Source: Bacilli bacterium (GTDB taxonomy: Bacteria > Bacillota_I > Bacilli_A > RFN20 > CAG-288). Taken from it: a stretch of 15,702 nt of DNA. The notes beneath the pieces were generated by a model. The model saw only the letters and a list, made by a program, of their open reading frames with translations. It was not told the DNA's origin and ran no database searches. The position numbers were made by a program, and so were the translations under genes. Below are positions 8,356 to 15,418 of this stretch, one piece after another. The DNA is taken from the NCBI GenBank assembly GCA_900770925.1, contig CAAGLY010000009.1:1-15702 (forward strand). The letters run 5' to 3'. Every line of letters begins with the position of its first letter. Positions within the stretch are counted from its first letter, which is position 1.

Positions 8356-9642
8356 TTATTCAATCCGATTCGGATGTTCAAGGAAATCGAAAAGATTCAG
8401 GTGAAGAATTCCATCTTGGTCATAAAGCCCGCTTCCGGAATACTTGGTCACAAGGACCTTTTTGAAAGAGTCCTTTACTTTCCTGAAGGGACGTTTTTCC
8501 TGAGTCCTCTTTTCCTGGTCTGGAATCCTCAATGCCGATTGAATATAGACCTTATTGTCTCCTCTATCGGCAACAAAGTCAATTTCGTAGTCTTTCCGTT
8601 TTCCCTCTTCCAGAGCAGATAGAGTACCAATAGAAACATGATATCCGCGAAGAATCAGTTCATTATAGATAACATTTTCCCTGAAATGGGGTTCTTGATC
8701 ATCACCATTAAAACCAGCAGCTGCATTTCGTAAGCCCCTGTCTTCGAAATAATACTTGCAGTTTGCCTGAATAAACCGGCGACCCTTGATGTCATAGCGA
8801 TCGACTCTTGAAACAAGAAAAGAATCCTCCCTGTAACTCAGATATCGTTTGATAGTCTGGCAGGAGATACTTGTTTTCTCCTTCGAGAGGAAAGTATCCG
8901 CGATTTTCATAGGATTGACCAAAGAACCAATGGAGGATGCAACGATTTTCGTAATATCCGAAATCGCAGTGTCTTGCCGAAGAGAATAGCGTTCAATGAT
9001 GTCCTTCCTGTAAGTTGTGTTGAAAACCTCTTCAAGGTATTTCCGTTTTGAAGGAATATCCGGAATCTGGGATACCGCCGGAAGCCCACCATATAAATAG
9101 TAAAGTTCCCAGAGCCGATAATCATCCAGCCCCAAGATACCATTCGCTTCCTTGAATTCTAAGAAGGACAGAGGATGCCTTGAAATCTGCCAACCACGGC
9201 CACGGAATTCCGTAGCGATATCCTTGCTCAGCCTTTTAGAATTACTTCCGGTAACAATAACCTCCGTATCACCATATTCAAGGAATTGATTCAAAGCATC
9301 GTAGAACGTAACTTTTTGATCTGGAATGGTAGGATTAGGACAACTTTCGACGAACTGAATTTCATCAATCAGAAAATAGTAGGTCTTTCCATCGCTCTTA
9401 TGTCGCTTGTCAAAATAAGAAGCAAAGGCAAGCGGACTTCGATAACTGATATTCTTTGCAGAATCCAAGTTCAATTCAATAATATGATCTTCTTTGATTC
9501 CTTGTTTTAGTAAATAATCTTTAAAAAGATGGAAGACAAGGAAGGATTTTCCGGATCTTCTAGGACCTGTAACAATCTTTGCCCTTCCATTACCAAGTGA
9601 AGATACCAGTTGATTAAGATAAATATTTCTTTGAATGTACAT
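8356..9642 (-). CDS. AAA_14 / DUF4143 family ATP-binding protein
   Basis: This 428-residue protein has the architecture of the widespread AAA_14-DUF4143 ATPases. Walker A is GPRRSGKS at 26-33, Walker B is YFLIDEIQ at 89-96, and a sensor-like VTGSNS lies near 130-135. The conserved RGRGWQISRHPLSFLEF segment follows at about 147-163. The C-terminal part (about 195-428) is DUF4143, with ENVIYNELILRGYHV, EIDFVAD and KVYIQSA, a pattern that resembles a PD-(D/E)XK-like nuclease fold; whether it cuts anything is unknown. I chose ATG 9642 because GAGG lies 9 nt before it. A TTG at 9657 in the same frame has no ribosome binding site. Members of this family are frequent accessory genes in gut anaerobes and their biological role is unsettled. 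Its promoter lies in very AT-rich DNA (9660-9760). Confidence 0.85.
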   Translation of the reverse strand: MYIQRNIYLNQLVSSLGNGRAKIVTGPRRSGKSFLVFHLFKDYLLKQGIKEDHIIELNLDSAKNISYRSPLAFASYFDKRHKSDGKTYYFLIDEIQFVESCPNPTIPDQKVTFYDALNQFLEYGDTEVIVTGSNSKRLSKDIATEFRGRGWQISRHPLSFLEFKEANGILGLDDYRLWELYYLYGGLPAVSQIPDIPSKRKYLEEVFNTTYRKDIIERYSLRQDTAISDITKIVASSIGSLVNPMKIADTFLSKEKTSISCQTIKRYLSYREDSFLVSRVDRYDIKGRRFIQANCKYYFEDRGLRNAAAGFNGDDQEPHFRENVIYNELILRGYHVSIGTLSALEEGKRKDYEIDFVADRGDNKVYIQSALRIPDQEKRTQEKRPFRKVKDSFKKVLVTKYSGSGLYDQDGILHLNLFDFLEHPNRIE

Positions 9643-9660
9643 TTTTCTATTCCTCAAAGT

Positions 9661-9690
9661 ATTTTTTGTTATAAGAATACATTTTTTGTT
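9661..9690. repeat. 20-bp-spaced direct repeat before the DUF4143 ATPase gene
   Basis: ATTTTTTGTT occurs at 9661-9670 and again at 9681-9690, exactly 20 bp apart, and both are followed by a TATA-like sequence. A looser copy, TTTTTTTGTTG, lies near 9724-9734. They sit where the promoter of the ATPase gene should be and could be two binding sites on one helical face. In DNA this AT-rich the repeat may also be chance. Confidence 0.35.
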
Positions 9691-9814
9691 TATATTTTAT
9701 CATTTATTTTTATATTAATAACTTTTTTTGTTGCTTTTGCTGAAATTCGATATTATTTTTTCATTTCCTAATACATCACATTAGCAAACCAATGCTTGTT
9801 TTCAATCAACTAGC

Positions 9815-9894
9815 GAGAGTTGTCAATCGTTTGTGTAAACAGGGATAGGAGATGTCATGCCTATCCCTCCTTACACAAACTTTATGCTACTCTC
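9815..9894. mobile_element. 80-bp MITE-like inverted-repeat element with IS256-like ends
   Basis: The two 35-bp arms (9815-9849 and 9860-9894) match at 27 positions when one is reverse-complemented. The matching blocks are GAGAGT, then GTTTGTGTAA, then AGGGATAGG, around a 10-bp centre. The outer-to-inner order GAGAGT...GTTTGTGTAA resembles the terminal repeats I recall for IS256-family insertion sequences; that family link is inference. The element has no coding capacity. I find no convincing 8- or 9-bp target duplication in the flanks. As RNA it would form a strong stem, but no U-tract follows, so it is a poor terminator. It sits between the divergent ATPase and feoA genes, about 100 bp before the feoA start. 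Confidence 0.55.
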
Positions 9895-9943
9895 CATATC
9901 GTTACTTAATTCAAAAAAGCGGCTCAGAACAAAACATAAATCA

Positions 9944-9973
9944 TTACTGACTTAGAAAAGATACAATTATAAT
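9944..9973 (+). promoter_or_regulatory. probable feo operon promoter
   Basis: TATAAT at 9968-9973 is a perfect -10 box, 24 bp before the feoA ATG. The best -35 candidate is a weak TTACTG at 9944-9949 with an 18-bp spacer. GGAGG at 9987-9991 lies 6 nt before the ATG. I do not see a clear Fur or DtxR/MntR-type operator over the promoter, so iron control cannot be read directly from this sequence. Confidence 0.6.
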
Positions 9974-9997
9974 AGAGAAGCCCTTCGGAGGCGATTT

Positions 9998-10291
9998 ATG
10001 AGTGTAAACGATTCGACAAAGAGAAGACAGAACCTGAAAGTCGGGGATCATGGCCACCTTTCCGACCTTAGAAAAGGTCAGGTAGCCAAGGTCTTAGACT
10101 TCCACAACGATAATGCGGCTTTAAAACGCCATCTTTTAGATAGGGGTATTACGAGAGGAGTTGTCATCAAAGTGAAAAAGATAGCTCCGTTTGGTAATCC
10201 GGTTGATCTTGAACTCCGGGGATATGAGCTTGCTAGGCGGATTGAGGATCTGAAGAATATCGATATTGTCGTGATAGGGGATGAAAAATGA
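9998..10291 (+). CDS. feoA: ferrous iron transport protein A (FeoA)
   Basis: FeoA is a small cytoplasmic SH3-like protein that works with the FeoB ferrous iron transporter, probably modulating it. This 97-residue copy has about 20 extra N-terminal residues (Lys/Arg-rich, MSVNDSTKRRQNL). The SH3-like body follows: LSDLRKGQVAKVLDF near 23-37, RHLLDRGITRGVVIKVKKIAPFGNPVDLEL over about 45-75, and the closing RGYELARRIEDLKNIDIVVI. The hydrophobic pattern and the LLDRGI...G...K..APFGNPV signature are typical of the family. Its TGA overlaps the feoB ATG as ATGA, which indicates translational coupling. The strong ribosome binding site supports the chosen start. Confidence 0.93.
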   Translation: MSVNDSTKRRQNLKVGDHGHLSDLRKGQVAKVLDFHNDNAALKRHLLDRGITRGVVIKVKKIAPFGNPVDLELRGYELARRIEDLKNIDIVVIGDEK

Positions 10292-12411
10292 GTGACTCTA
10301 TGCTTATTGGATTGATTGGAAACCAGAACGCAGGAAAGACAACCCTCTTTAATGCTTTAACCGGACAGAATGCTACGATTGGAAACTGGCCAGGCGTCAC
10401 AATTGAAAGAAGAGAGGGTTACATCCAAGGAGAGAAAGACAACTCCCTGAAGCTTGTCGACACCCCTGGTGTTTACTCTCTGTCTCCCTATACGAGTGAA
10501 GAGAAAGTAACCCGTTCTTTCTGTCTGGAAGCCAATCCGGATCTGATTATCAACATTGTGGATGCTACCTCTAGGGAAAGATCCCTTTATCTGACAACTC
10601 AGCTTAGGGAGCTTGACTGCGATGTCATCATCGCAAGGAACAGGGCAGATATCCTCGAGAAGAAAGGGATTACGATTGATTTCAAGAAACTAGAAGAAGA
10701 GCTTGGTGTCACGGTTGTTCGGATATCGGCAAAGACTGGAGAAGGAATCAAAGACCTGATTAATATCATCCGGAAAAAGGAGTACCGGAAGAACCCGAAA
10801 AAGAAGATCTATTCCCTAGATGTTCAGAAAGAGATTGATCATCTTGAGAATGATTTAAAAGGCGAGCTAGAAGAGTCGAAGAATGCCCGATTTGGAGCAG
10901 TGAAGCTATTCGAGCGTGATCCCTACTATAAAGCATTAGACAACTCTTCTACACGCAAAGAGATTTCTTTACTTGAAAAGAAGTATGATATGGATAGTGA
11001 ACAGATAATTGCAGATCAGCGTTATCAGTTTGTAACAGCAATAAAGAAAGACTGCTGTATTCAGAAAGACAGGCCGGAATCCATAACCGATAAGCTGGAT
11101 AAGATTGTCCTCAACCGTTTCTTGGCTCTTCCGATCTTCCTTATTGTTATCGGATTAAGGTACTTCATCTCTGTCGGATTTGTCGGTTCTCTGACAAGTG
11201 ACTTCATTGATGCTCTCTTCAATGGTTCAGAAACCATTGATGTCTTTTTCCACACAGTCGACTTCTCAATTAAAGGACTTGGTCCTCTTCTTGGAGAAGC
11301 AATTGAGAACGCAGGTGGTTCTATCTGGGCTGCTGATTTATTAGCAAACGGAATCATCGGCGGTATCTCTACGGTCATTTCCTTTGTCCCTCAGCTAGTT
11401 AGGCTCTTTGTCTGCCTATCCCTATTAGAGGCAAGCGGATACAGGTCCCGTATTGCGTTCTTCCTCGATGAGATCTTCAAGAAGTTCGGTCTCTCCGGCA
11501 AGTCCATCATTCCGTTCATTGTCGGAACCGGATGCTCGGTTCCTGGAATCAGGACCGCTCGGACAGTAGAAGATCCGAAAGAAAAGGAAAGGACAGCTAG
11601 GCTAGTTCCTTTCGTTCCCTGCAATGCAAAGCTACCGATCAGGTCACTTCTAGCATCAGTCATCTTCCCGAAAGCAGGATGGGTAATCAGCTTTGTCTGC
11701 TATCTCTTCTCTATCTTTATCATCTTAATCGTCGCTTTAATCTTAAAGAAAGCCTTCTACCGAAAGAGCGGAGATACCTTTATCTCTGAACTTCCGGAAT
11801 ATAAGAGGCCAAATGCCTATTACGTCTACCGGGATGCCAAGGATAAAACCTTAGACTTCTTAAACCGTGCAGGTACAACAATCTTTATCTGCACCTTCTT
11901 AGTCTGGTTCTTCACCCGTTATACGTTCACAAGGAAATATGTCGGTCCTGTCGGTAGCTTTGAGAATATCGACACCATGGACATCGGCTCCTCTAGGCTT
12001 GCCATCATCGGAAAAGGACTTGCTTATCTCTTCATTCCTGCCTTCGGAGGCCATTATTCCTGGGGACTTACTGTCTCCGCAAGGCAAGGCTTAATCGCAA
12101 AAGAGCAGGTCGTCTCCTCCCTTTCTGTCATTGCCGGAGGCGGAAGCAATATTCTATCGGCCACCTCTCCTTTTGCTTTCTTAGCAAGCGGAGATGCAAA
12201 CGGAATCCTGACTGCATTTTCCTTCCTCTGCTTCAATCTCTTCTCTATCCCCTGCATCTCAGCGGTCAGTGCCCTGAAACGGGAATTACAGTCCTATAAG
12301 AAGCTCTTCTCTGCCATGGGCAGGGAATTACTGATCTCCTATACGATCAGTACTATCATCGGTACAATCGCCTGGGGATTCAATGGATTTAACGGGGTGC
12401 AAGGATTATGA
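10288..12411 (+). CDS. feoB: ferrous iron transport protein B (FeoB)
   Basis: FeoB is the membrane transporter for Fe2+, with an N-terminal GTPase domain. Of 707 residues, about 1-165 form the G domain: G1 GNQNAGKT at 11-18, the switch segment GNWPGVT at 32-38, G3 DTPG at 58-61, G4 NRAD at 118-121 (NxxD, where NMxD is more usual), and G5 ISAKTG at 146-151. A helical linker runs to about 270. The rest is a multi-helix membrane region with the two Gate motifs: GTGCSVPG at 412-419 with C415, and PCNAKLPI at 443-450 with C444. Both conserved cysteines are present, so the protein looks functional. It overlaps feoA and the small downstream gene by ATGA at each junction, giving a tight three-gene operon. 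No feoC is seen. Confidence 0.97.
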   Translation: MSDSMLIGLIGNQNAGKTTLFNALTGQNATIGNWPGVTIERREGYIQGEKDNSLKLVDTPGVYSLSPYTSEEKVTRSFCLEANPDLIINIVDATSRERSLYLTTQLRELDCDVIIARNRADILEKKGITIDFKKLEEELGVTVVRISAKTGEGIKDLINIIRKKEYRKNPKKKIYSLDVQKEIDHLENDLKGELEESKNARFGAVKLFERDPYYKALDNSSTRKEISLLEKKYDMDSEQIIADQRYQFVTAIKKDCCIQKDRPESITDKLDKIVLNRFLALPIFLIVIGLRYFISVGFVGSLTSDFIDALFNGSETIDVFFHTVDFSIKGLGPLLGEAIENAGGSIWAADLLANGIIGGISTVISFVPQLVRLFVCLSLLEASGYRSRIAFFLDEIFKKFGLSGKSIIPFIVGTGCSVPGIRTARTVEDPKEKERTARLVPFVPCNAKLPIRSLLASVIFPKAGWVISFVCYLFSIFIILIVALILKKAFYRKSGDTFISELPEYKRPNAYYVYRDAKDKTLDFLNRAGTTIFICTFLVWFFTRYTFTRKYVGPVGSFENIDTMDIGSSRLAIIGKGLAYLFIPAFGGHYSWGLTVSARQGLIAKEQVVSSLSVIAGGGSNILSATSPFAFLASGDANGILTAFSFLCFNLFSIPCISAVSALKRELQSYKKLFSAMGRELLISYTISTIIGTIAWGFNGFNGVQGL

Positions 12412-12587
12412 ACTGGATTGATTTTCTTGTCAGCTTCGCTGTGGCTGCTGCTCTTCTTGGCGTTCTCTTCTATAAGCTCTACCCCGTTATCTTCAAAAAC
12501 AAGAAACACCTCTCAAGACGTTCGAAAGAGAGGATCAAAGACTACTACAAGCAGAAGAAAAAGGACGAGCAGAAAAAAGGGGAGTAG
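12408..12587 (+). CDS. small membrane peptide of the feo operon, cysteine-free FeoB-associated type
   Basis: An ORF of 59 codons starts at an ATG that overlaps the feoB stop as ATGA. Residues 2-29 form one transmembrane helix (NWIDFLVSFAVAAALLGVLF, then YKLYPVIF). Residues 30-59 are a very basic tail rich in Lys and Arg. Size, position and topology match the FeoB-associated Cys-rich membrane proteins that follow feoB in many Firmicutes, but this one contains no cysteine at all. That family assignment rests on context and topology, not on conserved residues. Its stop codon lies inside the terminator loop. A 62-codon reading in another frame (12418-12606) starts at TTG and is Ser/Thr-rich low-complexity sequence; I take it to be a shadow. 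Confidence 0.72.
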   Translation: MNWIDFLVSFAVAAALLGVLFYKLYPVIFKNKKHLSRRSKERIKDYYKQKKKDEQKKGE

Positions 12588-12600
12588 CACTCCCTTTTTC
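12572..12600. terminator. bidirectional terminator between feo and VWA operons
   Basis: AAAAAAGGGGAGT (12573-12585) pairs with ACTCCCTTTTT (12589-12599), with the 3-nt loop AGC. The A-run and T-run on opposite sides let it work on both strands. It overlaps the end of the small feo gene and lies just after the stop of the converging VWA gene. Confidence 0.8.
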
Positions 12601-12609
12601 TCTTAAAGC

Positions 12610-13926
12610 TTATCTTCTTCTATTAATCGTCTTTTCTCCATCGATTAGGACAACATCTCCATAAGGATTCTTCAAGGAGAGATAATCACCTCCGGTCAGA
12701 ACCCAGACCGTCTGTCTGACTTTCGGTTTTGGGATTTCACCATCACCATATCCATCCGTGAAGTAGATCAGAAGTGCATTCCGGTATCTTGGATGAGAAT
12801 TAATATAGTCGATAACAGGAAGATAGGAAGTCCCGCCCCTACCATGGTATTCATCCGGAATGTCGCCTTTTTTCTTGATTTCCGTAATCTTCTGAATCTT
12901 CGCATCGCACTCAATCAAGGTGATACTGTAATTGAATTTCACTTTCAGGGCAAGGACCTGCCCTAGGGCTTTCTTAATCCTATCCGCATACCTGCTTCCG
13001 GAAGTATCGATGGCACAGACAACCTCCGGTCTTCTTTCCTTAATCTCACCGGATAAATCAAAGCGCTGAGGCTGAAGACGGTTAAGGCGTGTCTTTGTTT
13101 TTCTGACTTCCCTCGTCCTTCCGCTTGAGAAGCGGATCAGGATCTTAATCCACTTTGGGATAATCTGCTTTGGTCTCGTTATTTTGCAGATTTCATCCCA
13201 TGGATTAGTCCCTCTTCCATAAGAAGAGGGAGAAGAATTTTCTTGCCTATAGGAAGCAAACTGATAAATAGCTTCTTTGCTGGCTTCTTCCAAATCCACA
13301 GGAGAAAAACAATCCGCTAAAGACAGAGAGCCTTTTTCTTTTGGAATAGATTCACTTGACTCAGTTTCATCATTACAAAAGTAAGATGCCTGGTCAAAGA
13401 AATAAGATGCCTGATCAAAGAAATCACCCTGTTTTTCTGAAAAAGAACTATAGTCTAGATGTAGTGGATTTGCTTCTTTTCTAAAGCATTGATAAACAGC
13501 TTGTATGATAGCAAAAAGGCTATCCACCCTCAGTTTTAGATTCAAATAGTCTTCCTGTTTATGAGATGAAGGAATTTTCTGATTTATACGTGTATTTAAA
13601 GAGTACGGAGAACAAGTTTCCCTGTCCATTAGAAACAATAACCTGATTTCCTTTAAGGATAAAACACTGAGTAAGACTGGCTGGCAGGAAGCAATAAGCC
13701 ATCCTTCCTCATTTAAATCAAAGGCAACCGGCTGCTTAATAGATAAGTCCAGTTTCACTTCCATTCTATTCATTTTATAGAAGGCTTCTTTTTCTCCGTT
13801 GAAGAAGAAATAGGTGGCGATATCTTCAAACAAGCCTTTTATGTTCTCCTCTATTTCATGAAGATTATCCATCACAGAAGAAGCAACAAGGGAACGGAGG
13901 TTCTGGTAATGGTCTATTGTACTCAT
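12610..13926 (-). CDS. VWA domain protein of the DUF2201 type (MoxR partner)
   Basis: This 438-residue protein ends in a von Willebrand factor A domain, about 300-438. It has a full MIDAS metal site: DTSGS at 307-311, the Thr of GGTSY near 366, and FTDGYGD with D391. The segment IDTSGS...GRGGTSYLPVIDY...LIYFTDG matches the DUF2201 (COG3864) group. The N-terminal 160 residues resemble the putative metallopeptidase-like half of that group only weakly, and I see no HExxH. A variable, Ser/Glu-rich linker covers about 160-240 and contains a duplicated FFDQASY. Such proteins usually pair with a MoxR ATPase as adaptor. Here its ATG overlaps the ATPase stop by ATGA, and no separate ribosome binding site is clear, so coupling is likely. 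The client is unknown. Confidence 0.82.
   Translation of the reverse strand: MSTIDHYQNLRSLVASSVMDNLHEIEENIKGLFEDIATYFFFNGEKEAFYKMNRMEVKLDLSIKQPVAFDLNEEGWLIASCQPVLLSVLSLKEIRLLFLMDRETCSPYSLNTRINQKIPSSHKQEDYLNLKLRVDSLFAIIQAVYQCFRKEANPLHLDYSSFSEKQGDFFDQASYFFDQASYFCNDETESSESIPKEKGSLSLADCFSPVDLEEASKEAIYQFASYRQENSSPSSYGRGTNPWDEICKITRPKQIIPKWIKILIRFSSGRTREVRKTKTRLNRLQPQRFDLSGEIKERRPEVVCAIDTSGSRYADRIKKALGQVLALKVKFNYSITLIECDAKIQKITEIKKKGDIPDEYHGRGGTSYLPVIDYINSHPRYRNALLIYFTDGYGDGEIPKPKVRQTVWVLTGGDYLSLKNPYGDVVLIDGEKTINRRR
13381..13422. repeat. 21-bp tandem duplication inside the VWA gene
   Basis: Two adjacent 21-bp copies (13381-13401 and 13402-13422) differ at two positions. On the minus strand they encode FFDQASY twice in a row, around residues 169-183 of the VWA protein. 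The length is a multiple of three, so the frame is kept. The repeat lies in the variable linker and looks like a recent slippage duplication. Confidence 0.85.
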
Positions 13927-15248
13927 AGCTTATTATCAAAGAGATCAAAAAGACTACTGGCTTCTTTGTTGATAGGAAGAAGCAAGTGAATATAAATATC
14001 ATGATAAATAGAGGGCAGAGATAATCCATTAATATTCTTAGCTTTCCTAAAAGAACGAGCAAACTCAATCTGTCCAGGCTTATCCAGCTGTTTCAAAAGA
14101 AGAGATAGCTTGTTTTCGAATTCACTCAGCCATTTCCAGTTCTGTCCAATGGAGTTTGGCTGATTTTTCCTATAGTTGATCAGTTCTTTGGAAAGTCCTT
14201 TTCTCTTCACCACATCATTTAGTTTAATTAGTTCAAGTGTCCGGGTAAGATCCTTGTCATCCGAAAGAAAATCATCGGCAGAAACATCAAAACAATGATT
14301 CCTATAGTATTGGAAGAAGTCTTCTCCGACATCCTTCCCGAGTTTTGCCTTGCAGATAACCTCGAAGTCTTTGTTGATTTTCCGGATATCGTTTTCCTTA
14401 TCGCTAAAGAAAGGAGTCAGCTTAGAAAAGGATTTCCTGATCGTATCGAGCCTATCATATCCTCGGGGAGAAGGTGAAGGAAGGACTTCTTCTTCTCCTT
14501 TATCATCACTAGAGGTCAGGTTCTTCTTGTTGTCCTTGATGTACTCAAGAAGAACAGGAGAAAGGTTATGTTCCTGTCCGTAATTCAGAAACGAGCTTGA
14601 ATTCGTCTTCACATCAATCTTAATAAAACGGTCAAGCTGAGCAGGATCCCTATCAATAGTCTGGTAGTAAGACGAAGAGGTCGACGGGTTCCTTGCTCCG
14701 ACAAAGAAGACCCACCAAGGAAAGACATATCCGTTGATGCTGCGGTTCAGTAACAAGTTCCTCAGTTCCTTATAGACACCCCTCTCCGTTCGGTTAATCT
14801 CATCTAAAAAGAAGATAACCGGAGTAATCTCACCGCTTAGAATCTTCTTTATCTTCTCGTCGGCAGAGAGATTATTCCTTGCATAAGGGTTATGAATATC
14901 CTGGAAGAGATGACTATCCCTATCCGGATGAGACTTCAGATAGATTCTCTTTTCCCTCTCCTGAATCCTCTTAACGGAGTAATGAGGAAGGAAACGGAAA
15001 GATATGTTTCCTTCCTTATCACTGTACTGATAAGGAAGGCCGGTAATCTCTCCCTCTTTCAATTGTCCGCCATCGACAACGATAGCTTTCCCCTGAAGGT
15101 CACTGGCAATCTCATGGATGACTGTGGATTTTCCGATACCATGAGGGCCAGAAAGAAGAGGAGTCAGATAGATTGACTTATCCGCAATCAGATTGGAAAG
15201 CAGAATCCGTTTAACGATCCGTTTTGCATCCTGAATATCTATCGCCAT
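13923..15248 (-). CDS. MoxR-type AAA+ ATPase
   Basis: This 441-residue AAA+ protein belongs to the MoxR-like group, which remodels or activates client proteins with a VWA-domain partner. Walker A is GPHGIGKST at 34-42, Walker B is VIFFLDEIN at about 144-152, sensor 1 is GARNPS with N187, and an arginine-finger-like DPAQLDRF lies at 201-208. The GGQLKEGEITGLPY segment near 60-73 is typical of ATPases paired with VWA proteins. Residues beyond about 230 are helical and variable. I chose ATG 15248 because GGAGG lies 6 nt upstream of it. An ATG at 15293 in the same frame lies upstream of a TATAAT promoter box, so it should not be in the mRNA. It is the first gene of a two-gene operon with the VWA protein and shows no further partner. 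Confidence 0.86.
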   Translation of the reverse strand: MAIDIQDAKRIVKRILLSNLIADKSIYLTPLLSGPHGIGKSTVIHEIASDLQGKAIVVDGGQLKEGEITGLPYQYSDKEGNISFRFLPHYSVKRIQEREKRIYLKSHPDRDSHLFQDIHNPYARNNLSADEKIKKILSGEITPVIFFLDEINRTERGVYKELRNLLLNRSINGYVFPWWVFFVGARNPSTSSSYYQTIDRDPAQLDRFIKIDVKTNSSSFLNYGQEHNLSPVLLEYIKDNKKNLTSSDDKGEEEVLPSPSPRGYDRLDTIRKSFSKLTPFFSDKENDIRKINKDFEVICKAKLGKDVGEDFFQYYRNHCFDVSADDFLSDDKDLTRTLELIKLNDVVKRKGLSKELINYRKNQPNSIGQNWKWLSEFENKLSLLLKQLDKPGQIEFARSFRKAKNINGLSLPSIYHDIYIHLLLPINKEASSLFDLFDNKL

Positions 15249-15279
15249 AGAAGTCCTCCGAAGATTTGTAATTAATTCT

Positions 15280-15309
15280 ATTATAGAAAACATGCCTCAA
15301 AAAGGATAA
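15280..15309 (-). promoter_or_regulatory. promoter of the MoxR-VWA operon
   Basis: On the minus strand a perfect TATAAT lies at 15285-15280, 31 bp before ATG 15248. A TTATCC (15309-15304) lies upstream with an 18-bp spacer and agrees with TTGACA at three positions. Together with GGAGG before 15248 this supports a short leader and the chosen start. Confidence 0.6.
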
Positions 15310-15418
15310 ATAGGCACCTCAAAAACGATACCTGAGATTGTCTTTTTCGAAGAATGTTTTTCTTGAATCTGTTCTGAATTATAAGATGACATGAGAATGG
15401 AAGAGCAAACAAATAGAC

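Noticed and set aside
9815..9894. Reading the inverted repeat as a transcription terminator.
   Set aside because: There is no T-run on either strand after the stem, and both neighbouring genes start, rather than end, toward it.
12418..12606. 62-codon plus-strand ORF after feoB.
   Set aside because: It starts at TTG, is Ser/Thr-rich low-complexity sequence, and runs through the terminator. The 12408 frame overlaps feoB by ATGA and has a clear membrane helix.
15249..15293. Longer start for the MoxR ATPase at 15293.
   Set aside because: A TATAAT box lies downstream of that ATG, and GGAGG precedes ATG 15248 at ideal spacing.
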